Source: Bacillota bacterium
Lineage (GTDB): Bacteria; Bacillota; Bacilli; Paenibacillales; UBA4045
DNA: 64,000 nt
Assembly (NCBI GenBank): GCA_023441055.1
Contig: JAEZQY010000031.1
Location: forward strand, 1 to 64,000
Reading direction: 5' to 3'
Position 1 is the first letter of the stretch. Each line of letters begins with the position of its first letter. The notes beneath the pieces were generated by a model. It was not told the origin of the DNA. It did no database searches and was given only the letters and a program-made list of their open reading frames with translations. This document shows positions 34,410 through 42,940 of the stretch, one piece after another. The translations under genes were made by a program, and so were the position numbers.

Positions 34410-35314
34410 TTGATCACCGCCTTCATGAATAATTCCTCTAGGGTTAGCTCGGAGATCTCCAATCGACGGATAGGAATGCCTCGATCGGTCAGCAGCCGCA
34501 TGACGGAATCTCTCGCTTGTTCGCGATCGGTCACGAGCAGCTCGGCATGATCGCCTGTGCCTGTCACGCGCTCCACACCATCGAGGGTGCGGAATATGGC
34601 ATGCAGGTTCTCCAGCGATTGTTCCCCTCGAATACGAATAATCGGCTGACGATGCTCGTCCATTACTTCGTTAAGTGCTCCCGCAATGACGATTTCACCC
34701 TTATGCATAATGAACAGATCATCTGTGATCTCCTCAGCATCCGGGAGAACATGCGTAGAGAACAACAGTGTCGTCTCCTTCTTCAGACTCTTCATCCGAT
34801 CGAGCACTTCCCGGCGCCCGATTGGATCGAGCGCGGATACAGGCTCATCTAGAATGATCAGACGCGGTCGATGCATCATCGCCTGAGCTAAGCCGAGCCG
34901 CTGCTTCATTCCGCCCGAATAGCCGCCTATTCTCCGTTTGCCAGAATCAGATAATCCAACCTCCTCCAGCAGTTCATCCGCCCGTTGCGCGGCAGCCTTC
35001 GCGCTCATTCGCGACAGCTGACCCACATAGATGAGATACTCCCTTCCACTCATCCAGGAATAGAACATCGGATATTGCGGCAGATAGCCGATAACACTGC
35101 GAATATCCTCTGATTCGGACAGCTCGGGGAATCGAATGCTGCCCGATGTCGGCGTTAGCAAGCCAGCTAGCATACGGAGCGTTGTGGACTTGCCGGCCCC
35201 ATTGGGTCCTAGTAATGTTGCGCAGCGTCCTGCCTCAAGCGTGAGCGAGATTCCGTTAACCGCTCGAGCGGTGCCGAACATCTTCACCAAGTCTGATACT
35301 TGCAGCAAAGCCAT
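34406..35314 (-). CDS. yxlF: ABC transporter ATPase YxlF (sigY operon)
   Basis: 302 residues from ATG 35314. Walker A GPNGAGKST, signature YSGGMKQRLGLAQAMMHRP and Walker B LIILDEPVSALDP are complete, and the C-terminus has the usual regulatory tail. With YxlG it forms an efflux-type transporter. A longer upstream reading would overlap yxlE and lacks a ribosome site. Confidence 0.9.
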   Translation of the reverse strand: MALLQVSDLVKMFGTARAVNGISLTLEAGRCATLLGPNGAGKSTTLRMLAGLLTPTSGSIRFPELSESEDIRSVIGYLPQYPMFYSWMSGREYLIYVGQLSRMSAKAAAQRADELLEEVGLSDSGKRRIGGYSGGMKQRLGLAQAMMHRPRLIILDEPVSALDPIGRREVLDRMKSLKKETTLLFSTHVLPDAEEITDDLFIMHKGEIVIAGALNEVMDEHRQPIIRIRGEQSLENLHAIFRTLDGVERVTGTGDHAELLVTDREQARDSVMRLLTDRGIPIRRLEISELTLEELFMKAVIK

Positions 35315-35316
35315 AT

Positions 35317-35520
35317 CTATTCCGATCTCCTTCCAATAATGAAGTAAACGATCGGTCCGATCAGGTTCACGAATATAATGATGAGCACCCACAACCACTT
35401 CGGTCCTCTTGTCTGCTCTTGACGAATACAAGAGATTAGCGCCGTGATCATAAGTATGAGTTGCAAGATCATGATTGGTGCCAGGATCTTAAGTAAGTCT
35501 GCATTTAGAACTTCATTCAT
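35317..35520 (-). CDS. yxlE: small PLDc_N membrane protein YxlE (sigY operon)
   Basis: 67 residues, two membrane segments with the PLDc_N pattern RGPKWLWVLIIIFVNLIGPI. In Bacillus subtilis YxlE helps YxlC hold SigY inactive. It overlaps yxlD by four bases (ATGA) and ends two bases before yxlF starts. Confidence 0.8.
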   Translation of the reverse strand: MNEVLNADLLKILAPIMILQLILMITALISCIRQEQTRGPKWLWVLIIIFVNLIGPIVYFIIGRRSE

Positions 35521-35729
35521 TTGTCTCTTCTCCTCTTCTGATAAGGTCTAATCACGAATAACCAGTAAAGCAGAGCGGGCATTGGGATTTGGATCAGGCC
35601 CCAGATACCCCAGAACCAGCGGTTTGCTCCCTTCCTGCCCGCGTCTAGGAACAGCAGGATGCCCTGTGTTAGCAGAATCAGCGCGAGTGCAATCCAACCG
35701 GCCAGAGGCATGTCAATATTCGGCTGCAT
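35517..35729 (-). CDS. yxlD: small membrane protein YxlD (sigY operon)
   Basis: 70 residues from ATG 35729, whose A is shared with the yxlC stop codon. Two membrane segments (GWIALALILLTQGILLFLDA, WGIWGLIQIPMPALLYWLFVI) and a basic tail. The longer open frame upstream of this ATG is out of phase with the real yxlC protein and is not coding. Identity rests mainly on the operon order. Confidence 0.75.
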   Translation of the reverse strand: MQPNIDMPLAGWIALALILLTQGILLFLDAGRKGANRWFWGIWGLIQIPMPALLYWLFVIRPYQKRRRDK

Positions 35730-36055
35730 CAAGCTGCATCCCCCCGCCTCTGCTCGTTCTGTCTTCTGCGCATGAGGATCGTGTTGTAGGCGAAAGTGAA
35801 GAATGCGACCGTCTGAAGAACAGCGAATACAAGCGGGCTCTGCATGAGACTGTACAGCATCATAGCGATCAAGCCCATCGCGATTAAGGCGAATAGCGCT
35901 ATATCCCGTGCGAACAGTCGTCTGCGCTCTCTTGACTCGGTGTGAACGAGCAGCTTGATCTCCTCCATGCTCGGACTTGTCGCGGGGGTCCATTCCTCCA
36001 TCTTGTTCAAGCTGCTTCGAAGCTCTTGCTCGAACGAATCAGATGATTCCTTCAT
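35729..36055 (-). CDS. yxlC: anti-sigma factor YxlC (sigY operon)
   Basis: 108 residues. A soluble acidic N-terminus (EQELRSSLNKMEEWTPATSP) is followed by two membrane segments (IALFALIAMGLIAMMLYSL, LVFAVLQTVAFFTFAYNT). YxlC is the known negative regulator of SigY in Bacillus subtilis. Its ATG overlaps the sigY stop codon by one base, giving stoichiometric synthesis. Confidence 0.8.
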   Translation of the reverse strand: MKESSDSFEQELRSSLNKMEEWTPATSPSMEEIKLLVHTESRERRRLFARDIALFALIAMGLIAMMLYSLMQSPLVFAVLQTVAFFTFAYNTILMRRRQNEQRRGDAA

Positions 36056-36573
36056 TAGTTGTCACGCTCCTTCCTCAAGGATTGAATACCATTGTGAATT
36101 CTGGATTTGACGGTTCCAACCGGAACATCGGTCATGGACGCGATCTCCTCGAGGCTGAATCCGTAATAATGCTTCAATACAATCGCACTGCGCGCTTCGA
36201 CTGACAGTCTGCCGAGCGCGTCAAGCAGATCCGGCCATTCCTCACCGCGTTGCATCGCCTGCCATCGTATCCGCTGCAACGCTTGCTCCTGTTCTCGCCA
36301 TGCGTGCTCTCGCTTGCGCTTACGCCATTCATCGATGTACAGACGAGTGCCGATCGTGATGAGCCAGCTGGAGAACTTCGAACGTTCATCATAAGTTCGT
36401 ATCTTGTGGATGCAGCGAATAAAGGTGTCCTGCGCTAAATCCTCTGCAAGATGAGGATCCAGTGTAATCTTCTTCAAGTAGGCCAATAGGAATGGATAAT
36501 GGGTATGTAGAAGTTCTGACAGCGCTTCTGGATCACCGCGCTTTGCTGATGCGATTGTGTTTAACTCATTCAA
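36055..36573 (-). CDS. sigY: ECF sigma factor SigY
   Basis: 172 residues with a TTG start at 36573, seven bases after GAGGAGG; longer upstream readings have no such site. Region 2 is LAEDLAQDTFIRCIHKIRTYDERSK and region 4 is LSVEARSAIVLKHYYGFSLEEIA with VGTVKSRIHNG. ECF sigma factors of this kind transcribe their own operon. The six-gene order identifies it as SigY. It is divergent from the patatin fusion. Confidence 0.85.
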   Translation of the reverse strand: MNELNTIASAKRGDPEALSELLHTHYPFLLAYLKKITLDPHLAEDLAQDTFIRCIHKIRTYDERSKFSSWLITIGTRLYIDEWRKRKREHAWREQEQALQRIRWQAMQRGEEWPDLLDALGRLSVEARSAIVLKHYYGFSLEEIASMTDVPVGTVKSRIHNGIQSLRKERDN

Positions 36574-36604
36574 TCCACTGCCTCCTCTTCCGGAATTAAC
36601 CCTA

Positions 36605-36631
36605 GTACGATTAAGACGGATAGAAAGTTCA
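36605..36631 (-). promoter_or_regulatory. candidate SigY autoregulatory promoter
   Basis: TGAAC (36631-36627) and CGTAC (36609-36605) on the minus strand, 17 bases apart, resemble an ECF promoter with an AAC-containing -35 and a CGT-type -10. The distance to the TTG start allows a 5' leader of about 25 bases. Confidence 0.4.
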
Positions 36632-36701
36632 CTTGATGAATACATTTATTTTTCTCCAATAAATTAATGATTAAATTTGACATCTGCTCGACACATTTAC
36701 C

Positions 36702-36710
36702 TGCTATAAT
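36702..36710 (+). promoter_or_regulatory. extended -10 promoter of the cNMP-AAA+-patatin gene
   Basis: TGCTATAAT at 36702-36710, an extended -10. A TTGACA lies 22 bases upstream, too far for a normal -35, so the extended -10 probably carries recognition. AGGAGG precedes ATG 36759. Confidence 0.5.
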
Positions 36711-36758
36711 AGTAACTATTATCTAAATTAGTATACCGTATTCGCCAGGAGGTCAGAC

Positions 36759-38648
36759 ATGGATGCCACTAGTAGCAAACTTAGCGGATATCCGATTATT
36801 CGAGACTTAGAACCGTTGGATCAACGCGCGATCCAGCCCTATCTGCAGGAGAATACTTATCCTGACGGACATATTCTATTGCATGAAGGTCAATCCAATG
36901 ACAGCTTCCATATTCTATTATCTGGAGCCTTGGACGTGTTCCTGTCGCATCCTTATAGAGTCAGTATTGCTCGATTAGAAGCAGGTCAATTCATCGGTGA
37001 GATGTCCTGTCTGACTAACGAGTTAATCAGTGCCACCGTTCAAGCTGTTGGAACCGTGCGCACCGTATCCATGTCTCGCGAGGGACTCTTATTACTGATG
37101 GATGGCAGCTCGCCGTTCTTCAAGCAGATGTTCAATCTCATGATTAAGCGTGTTGGGAGATCCAATGATCGCGTGCTCGAAGAACGTTCCAGGAGCGTTA
37201 CCGTATTGAAGCAGCTGGAAGAACAACAGCAAGCCCAATACGGACAGCTTGTAGGCAGCAGCGTATTCATGCAGCAGCTTCACAGGGAAATCGCGCGTCA
37301 TGCCGAGCATCATCGCACAATCTGCATCGTAGGTGAGCGAGGAACGGGGAAATCACATGTTGCGCATGCGATTCATTATCAATCGGATCGCAGACTGCAG
37401 CCGCTTATTATGGTGAATTTAGCCGAATTTCATACCGAACAATGGGAGATGAGGCTGAAGGCGGCCATGGGCGGCACCATCGTGCTCGAACAGGCGCATC
37501 ACTTGCCAGCCGCTCGCTTGCGGGACTTGATTGAGGCTGCAACGGAAGCAAGAGTTATCCTGACCGCCGAGCATCAGCTGCAGACCGCCGCTGAGACGAT
37601 CAAGCTGATTCCGCTCAGAGAGAGAGTCGAGGATCTGCCAGCGCTCATTGAAGCGATTCTGACTTCATCTGGTGTCGAGCATCCATCAGCAGCGATCACC
37701 GAGGATGCGCTGCGCATGATTCAGCTGTTCCCCTTCCTGCATGAGAATGTGCGCGAACTGAAGAAGCTTGTGCATGATGCGTTGATTCTCAGTGGGGGCA
37801 AGAAAATTACGATCCAGCATCTTCGGTTTGGAAGCGCGCGAGAGCCGGGCACCCGTCCGAAGATCGGCCTTGCGCTGGGCAGCGGTTCTGTGCGCGGCTC
37901 TGCGCATGTAGGTGTGCTGAAGGTACTTGAGGAGGAGAATATTCCGGTCGATATGATAGCCGGCAGCAGCGTAGGAGCCTTCATCGGAGCCTTGTATGCA
38001 GGGGGACAGCCCATCTCTGCATTCGAGCGGGTGCTGCCGACCGTTCGCTGGCGACAGCTGACTAATTTCAGACTATCACTGGGCGGCTTTATGGACAACC
38101 GTCCGATGGCGCAGTTCGTGGAGAAATTTATAGGTCCCGTTGATTTCAATGAACTGCGCATCCCATTCGCTGCTGTAGCCTCTGATGCAGCGACAGGCGA
38201 AGCGTATATTCTTAATGAAGGACGAGTCTCGCACGCCATCTGCGCATCGACAGCCATTCCAGGCGTCATGAGACCCGTAGCCTATAAGAATCGACTGCTG
38301 GCAGACGGCGGAGTCGCGCATCCTGTGCCGGCCGCGCTCGTCAAGAGTATGGGCGCGGACATCGTCATTGCAGTGAATGTGGCGCTTCCCTCCGCGAACA
38401 GACGGGTTTCGAAGAACTTCATTACCTCGATTCTGAACACGATTGAGATGATGAGCGAGCGCTTGGTGAACGAGGAGCTGCAGCTGGCGGATGTGGTGCT
38501 CCATCCCCAATTCGATGTCAACCAGTTCTCATTCAAGGCCTCCCCCTCCTTCATCCTAGCTGGCGAGGCGGTTACACGCGCTTCTCTGGCATCGATCAAG
38601 CAGGCTTATCATGTGAATCAATCAAGTGATCAGCTGCTCAAGCCGTAA
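36759..38648 (+). CDS. cyclic-nucleotide-binding + AAA+-like + patatin-like phospholipase fusion
   Basis: 629 residues with three parts. Residues 15-135 are a cNMP-binding (CRP-like) domain (DGHILLHEGQSNDSFHILLSG, RLEAGQFIGEMSCL). Residues 160-355 look like an AAA+ domain of the NtrC type: Walker A GERGTGKS (192-199) and GGTIVLEQAHHL in place of the usual Walker B GGTLFLDE; the DE pair has become EQ and no GAFTGA loop is present, so it is unlikely to activate sigma-54. Residues 366-600 are a patatin: oxyanion loop GSGSVRG (374-380), nucleophile Ser404 in GSSVG, and DGG with Asp516. It likely hydrolyses phospholipids under control of a cyclic nucleotide. AGGAGG precedes the ATG. Confidence 0.9.
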   Translation: MDATSSKLSGYPIIRDLEPLDQRAIQPYLQENTYPDGHILLHEGQSNDSFHILLSGALDVFLSHPYRVSIARLEAGQFIGEMSCLTNELISATVQAVGTVRTVSMSREGLLLLMDGSSPFFKQMFNLMIKRVGRSNDRVLEERSRSVTVLKQLEEQQQAQYGQLVGSSVFMQQLHREIARHAEHHRTICIVGERGTGKSHVAHAIHYQSDRRLQPLIMVNLAEFHTEQWEMRLKAAMGGTIVLEQAHHLPAARLRDLIEAATEARVILTAEHQLQTAAETIKLIPLRERVEDLPALIEAILTSSGVEHPSAAITEDALRMIQLFPFLHENVRELKKLVHDALILSGGKKITIQHLRFGSAREPGTRPKIGLALGSGSVRGSAHVGVLKVLEEENIPVDMIAGSSVGAFIGALYAGGQPISAFERVLPTVRWRQLTNFRLSLGGFMDNRPMAQFVEKFIGPVDFNELRIPFAAVASDAATGEAYILNEGRVSHAICASTAIPGVMRPVAYKNRLLADGGVAHPVPAALVKSMGADIVIAVNVALPSANRRVSKNFITSILNTIEMMSERLVNEELQLADVVLHPQFDVNQFSFKASPSFILAGEAVTRASLASIKQAYHVNQSSDQLLKP

Positions 38649-38670
38649 CTACATGGATCTAGTGTTCGAG

Positions 38671-39366
38671 CTATTGCGCGGCAACGGCTTCTCTCACCGC
38701 CAGATACACTAAACGACCAATCGCATTGCCAATAGGCGTCACGGTACCTGCATAGCGATATGCGGGTTTTGTCGATTGCTCATTCATCCCTAATACAATG
38801 GCATCGGACGTTGTCCCTGTCGCGATATCACCGGTGAGATGATCACGGACCTGTTCGTCCTGCAACGCTGCTGCCTTCGCTTCAGTTGCCGTCATGATCG
38901 CATTGATGCGCGCGCCAGGTGTTAGATTTACGTCCATTAGGAGTATGATATTAATTGTCCCTGCATGAACATCCTCATAAGTCGGTCTAGCAGTGCCTGA
39001 TCTCGCCGCATTGCCAGTGCCTGCGGTGACACAGCATAGTAAGCGATAGCCATTGCCGGCCTCCTCCTGAATGGACGCCCGATGCAGATTCGCGGCTGTC
39101 ATCAGCCCTGTACCTGTGTGCGCCGGGTAATCCCAGTGACGGAATTGATTAATCATTAATTGAACGGGATCGGTGCAGTCTAGGTCCTTACTCACCTTCC
39201 AGTTCACGATATGATCGGCATGTCCCTGTTCGCCGAATATCGCATTACCGATAATGGCGAATGCATGCTTAGATTTGAGTAACAGATGGTCGGTGCGAGA
39301 ATGAATGCTGACCTCTGGCCAGACTGTAGATGTATAGATCGATTCACGATTGTTGAATGGTTGCAA
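38671..39366 (-). CDS. cbiZ: adenosylcobinamide amidohydrolase CbiZ
   Basis: 231 residues from a TTG start at 39366, eight bases after AAGGAG. Family motifs seen: HTGTGLMTAA, TAGTGNAARSG and IATGTTSDAIVLG. CbiZ cleaves adenosylcobinamide to adenosylcobyric acid, which allows salvage of incomplete corrinoids. It stands alone here; no other cobalamin gene is nearby. Convergent with the patatin fusion gene. Confidence 0.85.
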   Translation of the reverse strand: MQPFNNRESIYTSTVWPEVSIHSRTDHLLLKSKHAFAIIGNAIFGEQGHADHIVNWKVSKDLDCTDPVQLMINQFRHWDYPAHTGTGLMTAANLHRASIQEEAGNGYRLLCCVTAGTGNAARSGTARPTYEDVHAGTINIILLMDVNLTPGARINAIMTATEAKAAALQDEQVRDHLTGDIATGTTSDAIVLGMNEQSTKPAYRYAGTVTPIGNAIGRLVYLAVREAVAAQ

Positions 39367-39463
39367 ATTTCGAGCTCCTTCTGTGATATATTGTCTATAT
39401 TTGCGATTGCCTAGGAAATATACTATATATAATACATGACATCCCATGAAGGAGGTACTCCAT

Positions 39464-39910
39464 ATGAGCGATCAGAAGATCCATGACTATCTAATGAGAG
39501 GTATACACGGCGATAAGGAGCTGCTGCCAGGGGAGAAGAATCGCTACCTGGGCACATATCGAGAGCGAGTCATTGTTGTGCTCACCCAAGCGCAGGTACG
39601 GCGTAATCAGCTCTACCCGCAGATTGAACAAGCCTTGTCCAATTATCCGGATGCCACGATGCTGATCAATGGCGAGATGGAATATGCAGCGATATCCAAG
39701 TATATCAAGCTTGCAATCGATCAGAAGGTGTCGTATAGCAAGTATTCCGACCACCTCTCCGATTCCGATCTAGGCGTGGTTATTGCCGTTCCGTACGCAG
39801 TAGAGATTGAACAGATCGAGATTATAGACACACCACCAGCGGCTGAGGCCAAAATAAAGAAGGAAGAACCACGTTCTTCCCTCTTCGCAAAGCTTCGCCG
39901 GCGTAAATAA
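39464..39910 (+). CDS. yueI: YueI-family (DUF1694) protein
   Basis: 148 residues from ATG 39464, seven bases after AAGGAGG (an ATG 18 bases upstream overlaps that site). PGEKNRYLGTYRERVIVVLT and INGEMEYAAISKYIKLA are the conserved DUF1694 blocks. The C-terminus is basic (SLFAKLRRRK). The function is unknown in any organism I know. Confidence 0.8.
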   Translation: MSDQKIHDYLMRGIHGDKELLPGEKNRYLGTYRERVIVVLTQAQVRRNQLYPQIEQALSNYPDATMLINGEMEYAAISKYIKLAIDQKVSYSKYSDHLSDSDLGVVIAVPYAVEIEQIEIIDTPPAAEAKIKKEEPRSSLFAKLRRRK

Positions 39911-39913
39911 CGC

Positions 39914-41719
39914 TTAGCGGTCCAGATATCCGGCCACGAATACGGCCGGTGCATTCCAATAGATCGTTGTCTCATTGGTGGACCAGCTGCCCTCATGATC
40001 GATATAGCCTCGAGCAGGGAACTTATTCTCACTTAAGAACTCCTCCGCTGTCGGATCTTGAATACTGCGATTCGGTCCGCCGGACACGAGTCCCGGTATC
40101 GGCTCTACGATGCCATCCGCGCCGGAGGGACGGTGATGCGGATGCATCATGGGATTCGAGCCGAAGCCGGACACATAGCTCTTATCTAGCGCATTACGTC
40201 CTAATAGGTAATGGAATAAGCTCTCGGCAGTCTCGATATAGGGTTCATTCGCTTGGAGCTCGTAGGCTGCAATGAGCAGGACGGCCTTGTTCATCACATT
40301 CATATTACTGCCCCATCCATAATCCGCGCTGGACATAGGAATCAGATAGCCGTCACGCGATGCTCGATCCACCATCTGATCCGCTTCTTTCAACAAAGCG
40401 GCCTTTAGTGCGGCATAAGCTTCTGCATCCTGCTGGGCGTCATTCATGAATAGATAAGATAACGTACCGAAGCCGCTCATATCGGTCCAGCCGAGCCCCA
40501 ATTTGTTAACCTTGTTGTAATTCTCCTTCACATATTCATGATAGATGGTCTTGCCTGTTGTCTTATAGAGCTCGACGGCCGCCCAGAACCGCTCATCGAG
40601 CGAGTTACTATCCCCATACTCACCTGTTACAATATCTGGGGGATTGCGATAGCCAGCCGCATCAGGGTTCGCGAGCAGCCATGCCCATGCTTGCTCGGCA
40701 GCGGCTAGCGCCCTGATAGAGAAACCATGGTCATACGCATTGTAGATGCGCGAAGCCATCGCCATCACAGCCGCAAGATCGCCAGTCGCGGTTGGCGACA
40801 CGGGCAGTACGACCAGCTCGTTATGATCATACTCAGGCATGATGAAGCCTTCGAAGCTGCGTCCCGTCACCTTGTGATAGGCCCCTCCGCTGTCCGTATC
40901 CTGCATGCGCAGCAACCACTCCAGCTCGTATCTGACCTCATTCAATAGGTCTGGAACGCCATTGCCGCTCTCTGGGATATTAATGGTATCCTGGAAGCGA
41001 TCGGGGAATCGCTCATAAGCAAGCAGCAGCGCAGCCGCGGCATTAGCGCCTGGCGCCACATAACGACCGTAGTCGCCTGCGTCATGCCAGCCTCCTGTGA
41101 CGTCGATCGCGACGTCCGGCTGATCATAGAGTCGCGCCAGCTCCTGATGGCATTGCGCATGGGTATACACACCGGCATGCGCTTCAACCAGCTCCATGCC
41201 GCATCGCTGGTAGTACAGATTCTTCAGCAGCGCCTGCTTCACATCGGTATACACCTGATCGCCGATGACGAAGGGATGCGATCGGCCATACGCTGGAACC
41301 TCGATGACGTAGGTACCCGGTTCCGTCCATGCCGAGAAATCGGCGCGATAGACGAAATCGCCGGAGGAGCTGTCGAGGATTGGCGCAGTTGTTGCATCAT
41401 CCGCTCCCTGCTTCCCGGTAACCTGCCCGGTGTATACAATCTCATCTATATCGGTGCGAATAACGTGGAATTGTTGAAATTCGAAGCGCTGACTATTGAT
41501 AATGGCTACCTTCGTTGCTCCGGGCACATACCCGACTTGATTAATATGGATCATACCTTGGCCTTGATCTTGATATTCCATGGGCAGATTCTCCTTCAAC
41601 TGGACAATAGGATCAGATTGCGTTGGTACTGGATTCGGTTGATCAATTGGTACATCCTTGCAACCTATTAATAGAATAAGCAATAATAGACTTATAACCC
41701 TCCATGCGGCTTTGTGCAT
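39914..41719 (-). CDS. glycoside hydrolase family 9 endoglucanase lipoprotein
   Basis: 601 residues. Lipoprotein signal with Cys20 (LLILLIGC). Residues about 55-150 are the N-terminal Ig-like cellulase domain (INQVGYVPGATKVAI). The GH9 catalytic domain starts about 155, with GGWHDAGDYGRY (catalytic Asp213 and Asp216), VSGFGSNPMMHPHHRPSG and the acid in GSWSTNETTIYWNAP near the C-terminus. It cleaves beta-1,4 glucan outside the cell while anchored to the membrane. No carbohydrate-binding module or transporter is adjacent. Confidence 0.9.
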   Translation of the reverse strand: MHKAAWRVISLLLLILLIGCKDVPIDQPNPVPTQSDPIVQLKENLPMEYQDQGQGMIHINQVGYVPGATKVAIINSQRFEFQQFHVIRTDIDEIVYTGQVTGKQGADDATTAPILDSSSGDFVYRADFSAWTEPGTYVIEVPAYGRSHPFVIGDQVYTDVKQALLKNLYYQRCGMELVEAHAGVYTHAQCHQELARLYDQPDVAIDVTGGWHDAGDYGRYVAPGANAAAALLLAYERFPDRFQDTINIPESGNGVPDLLNEVRYELEWLLRMQDTDSGGAYHKVTGRSFEGFIMPEYDHNELVVLPVSPTATGDLAAVMAMASRIYNAYDHGFSIRALAAAEQAWAWLLANPDAAGYRNPPDIVTGEYGDSNSLDERFWAAVELYKTTGKTIYHEYVKENYNKVNKLGLGWTDMSGFGTLSYLFMNDAQQDAEAYAALKAALLKEADQMVDRASRDGYLIPMSSADYGWGSNMNVMNKAVLLIAAYELQANEPYIETAESLFHYLLGRNALDKSYVSGFGSNPMMHPHHRPSGADGIVEPIPGLVSGGPNRSIQDPTAEEFLSENKFPARGYIDHEGSWSTNETTIYWNAPAVFVAGYLDR

Positions 41720-41781
41720 AAGGTTCCCCCTTATCTCCGGCTATTGAATCATGATATACATATAATAACATAGATGGGAGA

Positions 41782-42912
41782 ATGCCGAGCGTGAATATAA
41801 TCAACATAAATTTGTCCCTGATCGATGAAGATACGGATCAACCGCGCTATCAATTCGGTGAGGAATCGCTGCAGGAGCTTATGCGCAGCATTGAAGAGAT
41901 CGGCTTGCTCTCTCCGATTAAGGTGAGGCCGACGGACGACGGGCGCTACAAGATTATATATGGCAACCGTCGATACAAGGCCAGTAAGCTGCTAGGTCAG
42001 GAGACGATCTCTTGCATCGTATCAGCGATCACGGATGAAGTGGACATCTATCTCGAACAGATCGCCGAGAATTTGACCCGTGAGGGCTTCTCCCCGATCG
42101 AGGAGGCAGAAGCCTTCGATAAGATGCTGAATCATCCGCGATTCAGCAGCTCGATTAAGTTCCTCTCTAGTAAATTAAGCAAGCCAGAGAGCTATATTAA
42201 GAACAAGATCGAATTGCTGAAGTTCGGCCAAGCCGTGAAGAAGCTGATTGTCAGCGGAACCGATATCAGGAAGGATCTGCTGACCGAGGAGCAGCTGCTG
42301 CCGATTAAGGATCTGCTGCCCGAGCATCGTGATCCGCTCGCCCTCATCATCGCGCGGGACGAGATGCCGGTCAGCGATGTGAAGAAGATCGCGCAGCTGT
42401 TCAAGGACAAGGCTATCTCCTCGAGCGCGAAGGATAAGCTGCTATATAAGAACGGGCCGCAGCTGCTCGAGACCTGGTCCGTATTCCGGCACAATAAAGC
42501 GGAGCGTGAGAAAGCCGCGAAGCTGAAGGCGGAGCAAGAACAGCTGAAGGCGGAGCAAGAACAACGGGTGACAGAGCACGATCAGGTAAACGAGGAACCA
42601 AGTGGACCACCTCATGCACTTGAACAGGCTGGAGAAGATCAGCAGATCTCTGTACTACCTGATGTAGCGGGACAGCATCAGGATCAGCGCGAGGCCTTGC
42701 ACGCTGCAATCGAGCAGCTAGCGGCCACGCTGCCCGAGCGATTGCCAGCACCTCCGACTACCGATGCGGCTCAGCACACTTCTCTTGGAGAACAGCGCAG
42801 CTTATTACTTAACTCTATTAATCAAATAACGACCTTGCTGGAACAGCGTCTTGCCGATTGGCAAGCCCTGCAACAGGAAATCCTGAGCACAGAAGAACCC
42901 CATAGCGATTAA
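41782..42912 (+). CDS. orphan ParB/Noc-like DNA-binding protein
   Basis: 376 residues. ParB N-terminal core: DQPRYQFGEESLQELMRSI, KVRPTDDGRYKIIYGNRRYKA (the GNRRYKA box) and ENLTREGFSPIEEAEAF. An HTH region follows (about 120-200). Residues 215-260 carry a coiled coil with the short repeat KLKAEQEQ, and the tail is Q/E rich. No parA is nearby, so it is not the standard chromosome-segregation pair; the role (nucleoid, plasmid or regulatory) is open. A GTG three codons after ATG 41782 has the better ribosome spacing. Confidence 0.8.
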   Translation: MPSVNIININLSLIDEDTDQPRYQFGEESLQELMRSIEEIGLLSPIKVRPTDDGRYKIIYGNRRYKASKLLGQETISCIVSAITDEVDIYLEQIAENLTREGFSPIEEAEAFDKMLNHPRFSSSIKFLSSKLSKPESYIKNKIELLKFGQAVKKLIVSGTDIRKDLLTEEQLLPIKDLLPEHRDPLALIIARDEMPVSDVKKIAQLFKDKAISSSAKDKLLYKNGPQLLETWSVFRHNKAEREKAAKLKAEQEQLKAEQEQRVTEHDQVNEEPSGPPHALEQAGEDQQISVLPDVAGQHQDQREALHAAIEQLAATLPERLPAPPTTDAAQHTSLGEQRSLLLNSINQITTLLEQRLADWQALQQEILSTEEPHSD

Positions 42913-42929
42913 CGCTTGTGGTTCTTCTG
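42891..42929. terminator. hairpin overlapping the ParB-like stop codon
   Basis: AGAAGAACC (42891-42899) pairs with GGTTCTTCT (about 42920-42928), enclosing AGCG-ATTAA-CGCT. It lies between two convergent genes and could terminate both. The T-run is weak. Confidence 0.45.
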
Positions 42930-42940
42930 TATGAGGTATG

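Noticed and set aside
35517..35993. 158-residue reading covering yxlD and upstream
   Set aside because: Its first half overlaps the real YxlC protein in another frame; the true start of YxlD is the ATG at 35729.
36759..38648. Sigma-54 activator
   Set aside because: The AAA+ part lacks GAFTGA and the Walker B acid pair, and no sigma-54 promoter is seen.
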